Positions 1-8,637 of a DNA stretch of 64,000 nucleotides are shown in pieces (position 1 is the first letter of the stretch; the number at the start of each line of letters is the position of its first letter). The stretch spans positions 1 through 64,000 of the forward strand of contig DXZU01000033.1 of assembly GCA_019419525.1 (NCBI GenBank). Direction: 5' to 3'. A program made the translations under genes and the position numbers. The DNA comes from Collinsella sp. (lineage in GTDB: Bacteria; Actinomycetota; Coriobacteriia; Coriobacteriales; Coriobacteriaceae). The notes beneath the pieces are model-generated. The model was not told where the DNA came from and did not search any database. It was given only the letters and a program-made list of their open reading frames with translations.

Positions 1-57
1 CCCCGTGCACAGGAGGGGATTCCTTTTGTGTAGGCTTTGCGGAAATGTGCCAATTTT

Positions 58-78
58 GGGATACGCCCGGCGGCGTGG
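58..78 (+). promoter_or_regulatory. Conserved motif copy 1 upstream of rpsL promoter
   Basis: GGATACGCCCG followed by GGCGTG lies just upstream of the rpsL promoter. Two closer copies lie before rplC (17326-17351) and rplB (19191-19216). This copy is the most divergent and lacks the TATAC end. Its function is unknown; position and repetition suggest a shared control element for ribosomal protein transcripts. Confidence 0.4.
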
Positions 79-82
79 TCTG

Positions 83-111
83 TTGACGGCACAGCTAACG
101 CCACGTATCCT
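83..111 (+). promoter_or_regulatory. Predicted rpsL operon promoter
   Basis: A -35 TTGACG (83-88) and a -10 TATCCT (106-111) are separated by exactly 17 bases, a good match to housekeeping sigma promoters. Transcription would start near 118, leaving a leader of about 87 nt before rpsL. Confidence 0.6.
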
Positions 112-204
112 ATCGAACTGCGTGTTTCGTAGGGGGATGCTGACCCCTCGATTCAAGCCGTTGCACTTTACAGAAAGCTGGAATCATTCGAGAAGGAGTA
201 CGCT

Positions 205-582
205 TTGCCTACTATTAACCAGCTGGTTCGCCAGGGCCGTCGTTCCGTGCCCAAGAAGTCCAAGAACGCTGCTCTGCAGCACAACTCCCAGAAGCGCGGC
301 GTGTGCACCCGCGTCTTCACCACGAGCCCCAAGAAGCCGAACTCGGCTCTTCGTAAGGTTGCCCGTGTTCGCCTTGTCAACGGCATCGAAGTTACTGCTT
401 ACATCCCGGGTGAGGGCCACAACCTGCAGGAGCACTCCATCGTGCTCGTCCGCGGCGGTCGTGTCCGTGACCTCCCTGGTGTCCGTTATCACGTCATCCG
501 TGGCGCCTACGACGCTGCTCCGGTCCAGAACCGTATGCAGGCCCGTTCCAAGTACGGTGCTAAGCGCCCCAAGGCTAAATAA
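205..582 (+). CDS. rpsL: 30S ribosomal protein S12
   Basis: S12 forms part of the decoding centre of the small ribosomal subunit and controls translational accuracy. The 125-residue product carries the family hallmarks [11 protein letters not shown] and [11 protein letters not shown]. It begins at TTG, preceded by AGAAGGAG at 191-198; the next residues PTINQLVR match the normal S12 N-terminus, so TTG is the real start. Residue 43 is the usual Lys, but residue 88, normally Lys in the loop [13 protein letters not shown], is Arg here. It is first in the rpsL-rpsG-fusA-rpsJ unit. Confidence 0.97.
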   Translation: MPTINQLVRQGRRSVPKKSKNAALQHNSQKRGVCTRVFTTSPKKPNSALRKVARVRLVNGIEVTAYIPGEGHNLQEHSIVLVRGGRVRDLPGVRYHVIRGAYDAAPVQNRMQARSKYGAKRPKAK

Positions 583-655
583 GCCAGATAACGTTTTGAT
601 ACTTTCGCCGTGTGCCGCCTAAGCGCCGCACGGTAGACACTTAAGGAGATTTCAC

Positions 656-1129
656 ATGCCGCGTCGTGCAGCAGCTAATCGTCGTGAGGTTCAGCCTGAC
701 GCCGTTTACAACAACCGCCTGGTGACTCAGCTCATCAACAAGGTCCTTCTTGACGGCAAGAAGGCCACCGCTGAGCGCATCGTTTACACCGCTTTCGAGA
801 TCGTTGCCGAGAAGTCTGAGGGTGGCGACGCTCTCGCTACCTTCAAGAAGGCTATGGACAACGTCAAGCCCACGCTCGAGGTTAAGCCCAAGCGTGTCGG
901 TGGCGCTACCTATCAGGTCCCGATGGAGGTCAACTCCCGTCGTTCCACCGCTCTGGGTATCCGCTGGATCGTCAACTTCTCCCGCGCTCGCAAGGAGAAG
1001 ACCATGGCCGAGCGTCTCGCCAACGAGATCCTCGACGCCTCCAACGGCCTGGGCGCTTCCGTCAAGAAGCGTGAGGACGTCTTCAAGATGGCCGAGGCCA
1101 ACCGCGCGTTCTCTCACTATCGTTGGTAA
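656..1129 (+). CDS. rpsG: 30S ribosomal protein S7
   Basis: S7 nucleates assembly of the 30S head by binding the 3' domain of 16S rRNA and lines the E-site path. The 157-residue product starts [15 protein letters not shown] and contains the conserved segment [11 protein letters not shown] and the C-terminal FSHYRW, matching the usual 156-residue bacterial form. AAGGAG lies 9 bases before the ATG. It is the second gene of the str-type operon, 73 bases after rpsL and 20 bases before fusA, so co-transcription is expected. Confidence 0.97.
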   Translation: MPRRAAANRREVQPDAVYNNRLVTQLINKVLLDGKKATAERIVYTAFEIVAEKSEGGDALATFKKAMDNVKPTLEVKPKRVGGATYQVPMEVNSRRSTALGIRWIVNFSRARKEKTMAERLANEILDASNGLGASVKKREDVFKMAEANRAFSHYRW

Positions 1130-1149
1130 GTTTAAGGTAAGGAACTAAC

Positions 1150-3249
1150 ATGGCTAAGCCTAAGTACAAGCTTTCCGATACCCGTAACATCGGCATCATG
1201 GCTCACATCGATGCCGGTAAGACCACCACGACCGAGCGTATTCTTTACTACACCGGTAAGACCCACAAGATCGGTGAGGTCCATGAGGGCGCTGCCACCA
1301 TGGACTGGATGGTTCAGGAGCAGGAGCGCGGCGTAACCATTACCTCCGCTGCTACCACGTGCTTCTGGAACAAGGACGGTAAGGACTACCGCATCCAGAT
1401 CATCGACACCCCGGGCCACGTTGACTTCACCGCCGAGGTCGAGCGCTGCCTGCGCGTCCTCGATGGCGCTGTCGCCGTCTTCGACGCCGTTGCCGGCGTT
1501 CAGCCCCAGTCTGAGACCGTTTGGCGTCAGGCTTCCACCTTCAACGTCCCCCGCATCGCCTTCATCAACAAGTATGACCGCGTGGGCGCTGACTTCTTCA
1601 ACGCTATCGAGACCATGAAGGATCGTCTCGACGCTAACGCCGTGGCCGCTCAGGTCCCAATGGGCGCCGAGGACAACTTCTGGGGCGTCATCGACCTCGT
1701 TACCATGACTGCATGGGACTTCAAGGCCGACGAGAAGGGCATGACCTACCCCGAGCCGATGGACGAGATCCCGGCTGAGTTTGCCGACATCGCTGCCACC
1801 AAGCGCGAGGAGCTCCTCGACGCTGCTGCCAGCTTTGACGACGAGCTCATGGAGAAGATCCTCATGGAGGAGGACTTCACCGTCGAGGAGCTCAAGGCTG
1901 CTCTGCGCAAGGGCGTTCTGGCCAACGAGCTCAACCTCGTCTTCGTGGGCTCCGCCTACAAGAACAAGGGCGTCCAGGAGCTGCTCGACGCTGTCGTCGA
2001 CTACCTGCCCAGCCCGCTCGACGTTGAGGCCGTCACCGGTACCGATCCGGACACCGGCGAGGAGATTCAGCGTCATCCTTCCTTTGACGAGCCCTTCTCC
2101 GGCCTGGTCTTCAAGATCATGACCGACCCGTTCGTCGGTAAGCTCACCTACGTCCGCGTTTACTCCGGTCGCGCCGAGTCCGGCTCCTATGTGGTCAACG
2201 CTTCCAACGGTCAGCGCGAGCGCCTCGGCCGCATCCTCGAGATGAACGCCGCCGAGCGTATCGACCGTGACGACGCTGCCGCTGGCGACATCGTCGCTTG
2301 CGTCGGCTTCAAGAACTCCACCACCGGTGACACCCTGTGCGCCGAGGGCAAGGAGATCGTCCTCGAGAAGATCGAGTTCGCTAAGCCCGTTATCGACGTT
2401 GCCATCGAGCCCAAGACCAAGGCCGAGCAGGACAAGATGTCCCTGGCTCTGACCAAGCTCGCCGAGGAGGACCCGACCTTCCAGGTGTCCACTAACCACG
2501 AGACCGGCCAGACCATCATCGCCGGCATGGGCGAGCTGCACCTCGAGATCATCGTCGACCGTCTGCTCCGCGAGTTCAAGGTTGACGCTAACGTTGGTAA
2601 GCCCCAGGTTGCCTACCGCGAGACCGCTGGTCACGACGTCGAGAAGGCTGAGGGCAAGTTCGTCCGTCAGTCCGGCGGTCGCGGTCAGTATGGCCACGCC
2701 GTCATCAAGCTCGAGAAGATGGAGGAGGGCTTCGGCTACGAGTTCGTCAACGCTATCGTCGGCGGCGTCGTGCCTAAGGAGTACATCCCGTCCATCGACA
2801 AGGGCATCCAGGAGGCCCTGAACACCGGTGTTATCGCCGGCTTCCCGGTCCTCGACGTTAAGGTCACCCTGTTCGACGGTTCTTACCACGAGGTCGACTC
2901 CTCCGAGGCCGCCTTCAAGATCGCCGGTTCCATGGCTATCAAGGACGCCCTCAAGAAGTCCGACCCGCAGCTGCTCGAGCCGATCATGGCTGTCGAGGTC
3001 GAGACCCCCGAGCAGTACATGGGCGACGTTATGGGCAACCTCTCCGGTCGCCGCGGCAAGATCGAGGGCATGGAGGATCGCAAGAACAGCAAGCTCATCC
3101 GTGCCAAGGTGCCGCTGGGCGAGATGTTCGGTTACGCTACCGACCTTCGCTCCCAGACCCAGGGCCGTGCATCCTACACGATGCAGTTCGACTCTTATGA
3201 GCCCGCGCCCAAGTCCATCGTGGACGAGGTCATGAGCAAGAACGCCTAA
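1150..3249 (+). CDS. fusA: Elongation factor G
   Basis: EF-G is the GTPase that drives translocation and, with ribosome recycling factor, subunit splitting. The 699-residue product has the P-loop [14 protein letters not shown] near residue 20, the G3 motif DTPGHVDF near residue 85 and the G4 motif NKYD near residue 140. The G2 domain, the domain IV segment [12 protein letters not shown] and a full C-terminus follow, so all five domains are present. In many bacteria tuf follows fusA; here rpsJ comes next, 60 bases downstream, and tuf is absent from the window. Confidence 0.98.
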   Translation: MAKPKYKLSDTRNIGIMAHIDAGKTTTTERILYYTGKTHKIGEVHEGAATMDWMVQEQERGVTITSAATTCFWNKDGKDYRIQIIDTPGHVDFTAEVERCLRVLDGAVAVFDAVAGVQPQSETVWRQASTFNVPRIAFINKYDRVGADFFNAIETMKDRLDANAVAAQVPMGAEDNFWGVIDLVTMTAWDFKADEKGMTYPEPMDEIPAEFADIAATKREELLDAAASFDDELMEKILMEEDFTVEELKAALRKGVLANELNLVFVGSAYKNKGVQELLDAVVDYLPSPLDVEAVTGTDPDTGEEIQRHPSFDEPFSGLVFKIMTDPFVGKLTYVRVYSGRAESGSYVVNASNGQRERLGRILEMNAAERIDRDDAAAGDIVACVGFKNSTTGDTLCAEGKEIVLEKIEFAKPVIDVAIEPKTKAEQDKMSLALTKLAEEDPTFQVSTNHETGQTIIAGMGELHLEIIVDRLLREFKVDANVGKPQVAYRETAGHDVEKAEGKFVRQSGGRGQYGHAVIKLEKMEEGFGYEFVNAIVGGVVPKEYIPSIDKGIQEALNTGVIAGFPVLDVKVTLFDGSYHEVDSSEAAFKIAGSMAIKDALKKSDPQLLEPIMAVEVETPEQYMGDVMGNLSGRRGKIEGMEDRKNSKLIRAKVPLGEMFGYATDLRSQTQGRASYTMQFDSYEPAPKSIVDEVMSKNA

Positions 3250-3309
3250 GTTCGAGCTCCCTGTTACGTAATCCGCGAGAACATCTCTCGCACTCTTTGG
3301 AGGTTTAAG

Positions 3310-3618
3310 TTGGCTACCCAGAAGATCCGCATTCGCCTCAAGGGCTATGATCACGAGGTCGTCGATCAGTCCGCGAAGCTCATCGTCGAGACCGCTCAGA
3401 AGACCGGTGCTCGCGTTTCCGGTCCTGTCCCCCTGCCCACCGAGCGCAACCTGTACACGGTCATCCGCTCGCCGCACGTGAACAAGGACTCCCGTGAGCA
3501 GTTCGAGATGCGCACCCACAAGCGCCTCATCGACATCCTCGATCCCACCTCGGGCACCGTTGATTCGCTCATGCGTCTCGACCTCCCCGCTGGCGTCGAC
3601 ATCGACATCAAGCTCTAA
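3310..3618 (+). CDS. rpsJ: 30S ribosomal protein S10
   Basis: S10 is a 30S head protein and, in other bacteria, the NusE transcription antitermination factor. The 102-residue product ([24 protein letters not shown], with the conserved [16 protein letters not shown] segment) is full length. The start is TTG at 3310 after TTTGGAGG, confirmed by the conserved [11 protein letters not shown]-terminus. In most bacteria S10 begins the S10 operon and rplC follows at once. Here a strong terminator follows and rplC lies about 14 kb away. Confidence 0.97.
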   Translation: MATQKIRIRLKGYDHEVVDQSAKLIVETAQKTGARVSGPVPLPTERNLYTVIRSPHVNKDSREQFEMRTHKRLIDILDPTSGTVDSLMRLDLPAGVDIDIKL

Positions 3619-3640
3619 GCAATATCGCTCTTAGCTTAAA

Positions 3641-3680
3641 GGGCCCCGCTGCCGTTACGGTAGCGGGGCCCTTTTGTTTT
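3641..3680 (+). terminator. Intrinsic terminator after rpsJ
   Basis: A 14-bp stem (GGGCCCCGCTGCCG with CGGTAGCGGGGCCC) and a 3-base loop are followed by TTTTGTTTT. It closes the first ribosomal protein unit. Confidence 0.9.
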
Positions 3681-3733
3681 GAATGATGGTTTGGACTGCC
3701 GGGTAATGCTGCCGAGTAGGTGGGTGCGGCGCC

Positions 3734-4510
3734 CTATTCGCTCAAGGGGCGCAGCGATGCCTCCTCAAAATGGAAGGATCGCAAGCCGTCTTCCGTTTCG
3801 ATACACGCGCGACCATAATCATCGACGGTTTTAAAGATGCCGCGTGCCAGCTCGTCGCCGGCAGGGGAACGGGCGATAATGTGCTCCCCAATCCAATTGA
3901 GGTGAGCGACATATTCGCCGTGGACGGGCGCGAGCGGTCCGGTGTTTTCTTCCATGGCGTTGAGGCGTTCTGCCCAGGCATCTACAGCGTCTATAACTGC
4001 GTGATAGACCTCATCGAGGAGCATGTCGACGGCGGGAACGCTCTCGTTGAGGTCCGAGAGGCCAATTGCTGCCAGGCCGCCATCGGGCACCTCTTGGGGC
4101 GTGTAGTTTACGTTGACGCCAATGCCGCAGACGGCGAAGGGTTTGCCTTCGTTATCGCGTGCTGCCTCGACTAAGATGCCGCCAAGTTTGCGCCCTCGAG
4201 CGACCAAGTCGTTGGGCCATTTGAGGCCAATCTCGTTTGCAAGACCCTGTTTTTCGAGCGCCTCGAGCACCGCTAGGCCGCTGACGGCAGCAAGACCAGA
4301 GTACTTTGCAGGATTAACGCATGGACGCAGGACAATCGAAAGCAATAGGTTGCCGGCGGTTGAATCCCACTTGTGGCCGCGCCGGCCGCGTCCTGCTGTC
4401 TGAGCCCGGGCGGCAAGTCCTGTGCCGTGCGGCGCTCCCTGTTTTCCTGCTTCGAGCAGGTCATCGTTGGTCGATCCGGTTACGTCGACTATCGTTAATT
4501 TGGCATCCAT
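3734..4510 (-). CDS. birA: Biotin-[acetyl-CoA-carboxylase] ligase, catalytic domain only
   Basis: The enzyme activates biotin to biotinyl-AMP and transfers it to the biotinyl lysine of AccB. The 258-residue product opens directly with the catalytic domain (TIVDVTGSTNDDL), then GRGRRGHKWDS of the biotin-binding loop and KWPNDL. It lacks the N-terminal helix-turn-helix of bifunctional BirA proteins, so it is probably not a DNA-binding repressor. The start at 4510 follows AAGGAGGT with a 10-base gap; longer upstream readings lack such a site. It is divergent from fabH, whose operon encodes its substrate AccB. Confidence 0.93.
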   Translation of the reverse strand: MDAKLTIVDVTGSTNDDLLEAGKQGAPHGTGLAARAQTAGRGRRGHKWDSTAGNLLLSIVLRPCVNPAKYSGLAAVSGLAVLEALEKQGLANEIGLKWPNDLVARGRKLGGILVEAARDNEGKPFAVCGIGVNVNYTPQEVPDGGLAAIGLSDLNESVPAVDMLLDEVYHAVIDAVDAWAERLNAMEENTGPLAPVHGEYVAHLNWIGEHIIARSPAGDELARGIFKTVDDYGRACIETEDGLRSFHFEEASLRPLSE

Positions 4511-4602
4511 AACGGCTGCTACCTCCTTAATGAATAAGTGAATAACGCAATGGTGTCGAGAGAGACACAATGTGAAGCCTTTGTCGCATTTGGACAATTT
4601 AA

Positions 4603-4618
4603 TGTTAACACGTTAACA
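4603..4618. promoter_or_regulatory. Palindromic operator candidate 1 (fabH/birA)
   Basis: TGTTAACACGTTAACA is a perfect 7-2-7 inverted repeat. It overlaps the -35 position expected for a -10 TATCCT at 4634-4639, so a bound protein would block fabH transcription. Confidence 0.6.
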
Positions 4619-4650
4619 ACGACTGAAATGCGCTATCCTCTCTTGGTCGA

Positions 4651-4666
4651 TGTAAACACGTCAACA
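4651..4666. promoter_or_regulatory. Palindromic operator candidate 2 (fabH)
   Basis: TGTAAACACGTCAACA repeats the site at 4603-4618 with two changes, 48 bp downstream, between the predicted transcription start and the fabH ribosome binding site. The pair suggests cooperative repression of the fatty acid operon. Confidence 0.55.
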
Positions 4667-4684
4667 ACTCAAAGGAGGTTAGTG

Positions 4685-5644
4685 ATGGGTTTCACGATTC
4701 TTGGAACAGGCTCGGCGCTTCCTAAGCGCAGTGTTTCCAATGACGAGCTGTCCGAGTTCCTCGATACCTCGGATGAGTGGATTTTTACCCGCACAGGTAT
4801 CAAGAGCCGCCATGTATGCACCACCGAGTCACTTGACGACCTTGCCGTAGCGGCGAGCGAGCGGGCACTCCGGGTGCCCGGAATCGACGCGAGCCAGCTG
4901 GATTTGATCGTCTGCTCGACGACGACGGGTGACCACCTTGTTCCCGCCGAGGCGTGTGCCGTTGCTGAGCGACTGGGCGCGACGTGCCCTGCCTTCGATG
5001 TCTCGGCTGCCTGCGCCGGCTTCGTATTTGCGCTCGATGTTGCCGAGGGCTATATCGCCCGAGGACGAGCCAAGCATGTGCTTGTCGTTGCCGCCGAGCA
5101 GATGACGCGCGCGCTCGACTGGACCGACCGCGCCACCTGTGTGCTCTTTGGCGATGGGGCAGGCGCCGCGGTGATTGAGGCTGGGGGAGACAGCCCCCTT
5201 GCCGTTGAGCTTTCGACGGCGCCCGACGTCAAGACGTTGTGCGTTCCCGGTCTGGTCGGCACCTCGCCGTTTAAGGCCTCCGCAGATAGCGAGAGCGTGC
5301 TGTCCATGAATGGCCGCCGCGTGTTCAAGTTCGGCGTCAACGCGATTTGCGACACGGTCCATAAGCTTGCGAGCGATGCGGGCATTTCGGTCGAGGACAT
5401 CGACCATTTTGTATTCCATCAGGCTAACGAACGAATCCTGAGTCAGGCGGTCAAGCGCCTCGGTGTGCCAGACAAGCGCGTGGTTCGAACGCTGCGCGAG
5501 ACCGGCAACATTTCGAGCGCATGCATTCCCTTTGCGCTTGATCGGCTGGCGCGCACCAACGCACTGAATGCGGGCGACACCATCGCCCTCGTTGGATTTG
5601 GCGCCGGCCTGGATATAGGTGGCTATCTGCTTCGTTGGAAGTAG
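4685..5644 (+). CDS. fabH: 3-oxoacyl-ACP synthase III (KASIII)
   Basis: FabH condenses acetyl-CoA or another primer with malonyl-ACP to start type II fatty acid synthesis in the cytosol. The 319-residue product has the catalytic triad in family context: Cys near 110 (VSAACAGF), His near 245 (FHQAN) and Asn near 275 (ETGNISSA). The start is ATG 4685, preceded by AAAGGAGGTT; upstream in-frame codons lie in the operator region. It is first in an operon ordered fabH-acpP-fabK-fabD-fabG-fabF-accB-fabZ-accC-accDA. Confidence 0.95.
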   Translation: MGFTILGTGSALPKRSVSNDELSEFLDTSDEWIFTRTGIKSRHVCTTESLDDLAVAASERALRVPGIDASQLDLIVCSTTTGDHLVPAEACAVAERLGATCPAFDVSAACAGFVFALDVAEGYIARGRAKHVLVVAAEQMTRALDWTDRATCVLFGDGAGAAVIEAGGDSPLAVELSTAPDVKTLCVPGLVGTSPFKASADSESVLSMNGRRVFKFGVNAICDTVHKLASDAGISVEDIDHFVFHQANERILSQAVKRLGVPDKRVVRTLRETGNISSACIPFALDRLARTNALNAGDTIALVGFGAGLDIGGYLLRWK

Positions 5645-5696
5645 TCGCACATAGGAAATAAAAACGCCCCTAGGGCACAAACAAAGGAGAACTACC

Positions 5697-5933
5697 ATGG
5701 CAGATCAGAAGACCTTCGAGCGCGTTTGCGATGTTATCCGCGAGACCGCCGGTCTTGACGACGTCGAGATGAAGCCCGAGTCCATGCTCGAGGAGATTGG
5801 TCTCGACAGCCTGGGCACCGTCGAGACCCTCGTCGCCGTCGAGGATGAGTTTGGCATCCAGCTCGATACCGAGGAGAACCCCAAGACGGTCGGCGAGTTC
5901 GCCGATACGGTCGAGGCGGCATTGGAGAAGTAG
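5697..5933 (+). CDS. acpP: Acyl carrier protein
   Basis: This is the 78-residue acidic carrier protein that holds the growing acyl chain on 4'-phosphopantetheine. The attachment serine is Ser38 in the motif LDSLGTVE. Length and charge are typical. AAAGGAG precedes the ATG. Its stop codon touches the start of fabK, so the two are probably translationally coupled. Confidence 0.96.
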   Translation: MADQKTFERVCDVIRETAGLDDVEMKPESMLEEIGLDSLGTVETLVAVEDEFGIQLDTEENPKTVGEFADTVEAALEK

Positions 5934-5935
5934 TG

Positions 5936-6880
5936 ATGCTCAAGTCTCCTCTCTGCGATCTACTCGGCATCGAAAAGCCCGTGTTCCAGGGCGGTATGGC
6001 CTGGATTGCCGACGCCTCGCTGGCATCTGCCGTGTCCGAGGCGGGCGGCTTAGGGATTATCGCGGCCATGAACGCCGACGCTAACTGGCTGCGCGACCAG
6101 ATTCACGAGCTGCGCGCCAGGACGGATAAGCCCTTTGGCGTCAACGTTATGCTCATGAGCCCGTTTGCCGACGAGGTCGCGCGGGTCGTGATTGACGAGC
6201 GGGTGCCGGTCGTCGTGACGGGTGCCGGCAATCCCACCAAGTACATGAAGGCGTGGAACGAGGCGGGCATCAAGGTCATCCCGGTTGTTGCATCTGTGGC
6301 GCTGGCGCGTCTCGTGGCGCGTCGCGGAGCCACTGCCGTGGTTGCCGAGGGCACCGAATCAGGCGGCCATATTGGCGAGACCTCGACGATGGCATTGGTG
6401 CCGCAGGTTGTCGATGCGGTCGATATCCCTGTGGTGGCGGCGGGCGGCGTGGCCGATGGCCGTGGTGTGGCGGCCGCCTTTATGCTCGGCGCTGCTGGCG
6501 TCCAGGTGGGAACACGCTTTCTGGTCGCAAACGAGTGCACCGTATCCGAACAGTACAAAGAGCTGGTGCTCAAGGCAGGCGATACGTCGACGCGTGCGAC
6601 CGGTCGCTCGACGGGACATCCGGTTCGCGCCCTCAAGAGCCCCTTCACCAACGCGTATGCCAAGAACGAGGCGGCGGGCGCAAGCCCCGAGGAGCTCGGG
6701 GCCATGGGCACGGGCGCGCTTCGTAAAGCCGCAAAGGACGGAAATTACGAAGAGGGTTCGTTTTTGTGCGGACAGATTGCCGGCATGGTCAACGAACGCC
6801 AGAGCGCACGCGAAATCGTCGACGATCTGGTCGATGGCGCCGAGCATGTCCTGAAGGGTGCGTCCGCATGGGTAGCGTAG
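5936..6880 (+). CDS. fabK: Enoyl-ACP reductase II (FMN-dependent FabK)
   Basis: FabK reduces trans-2-enoyl-ACP in the last step of each elongation cycle, using FMN and NAD(P)H. The 314-residue product is a TIM barrel of the FabK/nitronate monooxygenase family: FQGGMAWIADASLASAVSEAGGLG at the N-terminus, EGTESGGHIG and AAGGVADGRG as phosphate-binding loops, and GTRFLVANE. Operon position, as in Streptococcus, favours FabK over nitronate monooxygenase. ATG 5936 or the overlapping GTG 5933 could start it. The 3' end overlaps fabD by 13 bases. FabK enzymes are triclosan-insensitive as a family. Confidence 0.92.
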   Translation: MLKSPLCDLLGIEKPVFQGGMAWIADASLASAVSEAGGLGIIAAMNADANWLRDQIHELRARTDKPFGVNVMLMSPFADEVARVVIDERVPVVVTGAGNPTKYMKAWNEAGIKVIPVVASVALARLVARRGATAVVAEGTESGGHIGETSTMALVPQVVDAVDIPVVAAGGVADGRGVAAAFMLGAAGVQVGTRFLVANECTVSEQYKELVLKAGDTSTRATGRSTGHPVRALKSPFTNAYAKNEAAGASPEELGAMGTGALRKAAKDGNYEEGSFLCGQIAGMVNERQSAREIVDDLVDGAEHVLKGASAWVA

Positions 6881-7794
6881 CGTTTCTATTTGCCGGTCAG
6901 GGTGCCCAGCACCCCGCGATGGGCGTCGACCTGATCGAGGCATCGCCGGCGGCCGCCGAGGTGTTCGCCATTGCCGACGAGGTGCGCCCGGGGACCAGTG
7001 AGCAGTGCCGAAGCGCCTCCAAGGAGGAACTCTCGCAGACCGAGAACACGCAGCCGTGCGTGTTCGTTCACGATCTGGCAGCGGCTGCCGCCCTGCGTGA
7101 GCGCGGCGTGGTACCTGCCGCCTGTGCGGGTTTTTCGCTTGGCGAGGTCGCCGCGCTCACCTTTGCGGGGGCGTTCGATACGCGAGCGGGCTTTGAGCTC
7201 GTGTGCGAGCGCGCGGCGCTGATGGCCGCGGCTGCCGAGCGCCATCCGGGCGGCATGCGCGCCGTCATCAAGCTCGATGCGGCGCAAGTCGAGAACCTGG
7301 CAAAACAGGCCGGCGAGGACTGCTGGCCGGTCAACTACAACAGTCCGCAGCAGACGGTTGTTGCCGGAGCGCCCGAGGCGCTGCAGGAGCTCGACGTCCT
7401 AGTAAAAGAGGCTGGCGGCCGCGCTATGAAAGTCGCGGTGTCGGGCGCATTTCATAGCCCCTATATGGCCAAGGCGACTGAGGGGCTGGCGACGTATATC
7501 CAAGCCGGCCACGCGCCGTCACCGCTGCTGATTCCGGTCATGGCAAACATGACGGCGGCGCCCTATCCGGCGGACCCGCGAGCGGCATCGGATGTCCTGG
7601 CCAATCAGGTGAGTCATGCCGTTCGTTGGGTCGACACGCTGCATACTCTGCAGAATCAGGGCATCGACACGTTTATTGAGGTCGGCCCTGGCAAAACGCT
7701 GTCGGGCCTGGTCAAGCGTACGCTGGGCGACGTTCGCGTGTATTCGTGCGAAACGGCCGAGCAGGTCGCAGCTATTGCCGACGAGCTCGCATAG
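6868..7794 (+). CDS. fabD: Malonyl-CoA:ACP transacylase
   Basis: FabD moves malonyl from CoA to ACP to supply extender units. The 308-residue product has FAGQGAQ near the N-terminus, the nucleophile motif GFSLGE with Ser near 90, and the catalytic His near 196 (GAFHSPYM). The start ATG lies inside the end of fabK, implying coupling. Longer readings into fabK are antifrequent and Arg-rich, unlike the family N-terminus. Confidence 0.95.
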   Translation: MGSVAFLFAGQGAQHPAMGVDLIEASPAAAEVFAIADEVRPGTSEQCRSASKEELSQTENTQPCVFVHDLAAAAALRERGVVPAACAGFSLGEVAALTFAGAFDTRAGFELVCERAALMAAAAERHPGGMRAVIKLDAAQVENLAKQAGEDCWPVNYNSPQQTVVAGAPEALQELDVLVKEAGGRAMKVAVSGAFHSPYMAKATEGLATYIQAGHAPSPLLIPVMANMTAAPYPADPRAASDVLANQVSHAVRWVDTLHTLQNQGIDTFIEVGPGKTLSGLVKRTLGDVRVYSCETAEQVAAIADELA

Positions 7795-7824
7795 TCCACA
7801 GGGCTGTAACCCGAAAGGAATGAC

Positions 7825-8598
7825 ATGGGCAACTTGAACAACGGCGCGCTCGAGCGCAACGACTCACGTCGCGTGGCACTGGTCACGGGCGGCTCGCGGG
7901 GTATCGGCCGCGCCTGCGCTGTCGGTCTGGCGGAGGACGGCTTTGATATCGCCGTCGTCTATGCCGGCAGCGTCGATGCGGCGCGCAAGACGTGCGAAGC
8001 CTGTGAGGCGGTTGGCGCCACGGCACGCGCATATCAATGCGACGTGGCCGATCCCGCTGCCGTCAACGCGTGCGTGGAAGCGGTCCTCAACGACTTTGGT
8101 TCAATTTGGGCGCTCGTCAACAACGCCGGCATCACCCGCGATGGCCTGCTCATGCGCATGGGCGATGACGCCTTCGACCGCGTGCTCGATGTCAATCTCA
8201 AGGGCACGTTCAATATGACGCGCGCGCTCACCAAGACCTTTATGCGCCAGCGCGGCGGTTGCGTCGTCAACATGAGCTCGGTCGTGGGCCTGATGGGCAA
8301 TGCCGGGCAAGCCAACTACGCTGCTTCCAAGGCGGGCGTGATAGGGCTTACCAAGGCGGTGGCGCGCGAGCTTGCGCCTCGTGGCGTACGAGCGAACGCG
8401 GTCGCCCCCGGGTTTGTCGAGACAGATATGACGGCAAAGCTCTCGGAGAAGGTGCGTACGGCAACCGAGGAACAGATTCCCCTTAAGCGCATGGCACGTC
8501 CCGAGGAAGTGGCCGGCGTGGTGCGCTTTTTAGCGAGCGATGCGGCTGCTTACATTACGGGCGAGGTCGTGCGCGTCGACGGCGGAATGGCGATGTAG
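7825..8598 (+). CDS. fabG: 3-oxoacyl-ACP reductase
   Basis: FabG is the NADPH-dependent short-chain dehydrogenase that reduces 3-ketoacyl-ACP. The 257-residue product has the dinucleotide motif TGGSRGIGRA, the NNAG motif, the catalytic Ser in MSSVVG and the YAASK active site, ending in GEVVRVDGGMAM. About ten extra N-terminal residues precede the Rossmann fold. CGAAAGGAATGAC holds its ribosome binding site. It lies between fabD and fabF. Confidence 0.95.
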   Translation: MGNLNNGALERNDSRRVALVTGGSRGIGRACAVGLAEDGFDIAVVYAGSVDAARKTCEACEAVGATARAYQCDVADPAAVNACVEAVLNDFGSIWALVNNAGITRDGLLMRMGDDAFDRVLDVNLKGTFNMTRALTKTFMRQRGGCVVNMSSVVGLMGNAGQANYAASKAGVIGLTKAVARELAPRGVRANAVAPGFVETDMTAKLSEKVRTATEEQIPLKRMARPEEVAGVVRFLASDAAAYITGEVVRVDGGMAM

Positions 8599-8637
8599 AA
8601 ACCAGGGCCGAAGAACGGCTTGGATGAGGAGACCATG

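Noticed and set aside
1132..3519. Long open frame antisense to fusA (795 codons)
   Set aside because: GC-rich third positions create long antisense frames; it lacks family motifs and a ribosome site, and covers a certain gene.
4603..4666. BirA operator
   Set aside because: The half-site looks similar, but spacing is 2 bp instead of about 15, and the BirA here has no helix-turn-helix.
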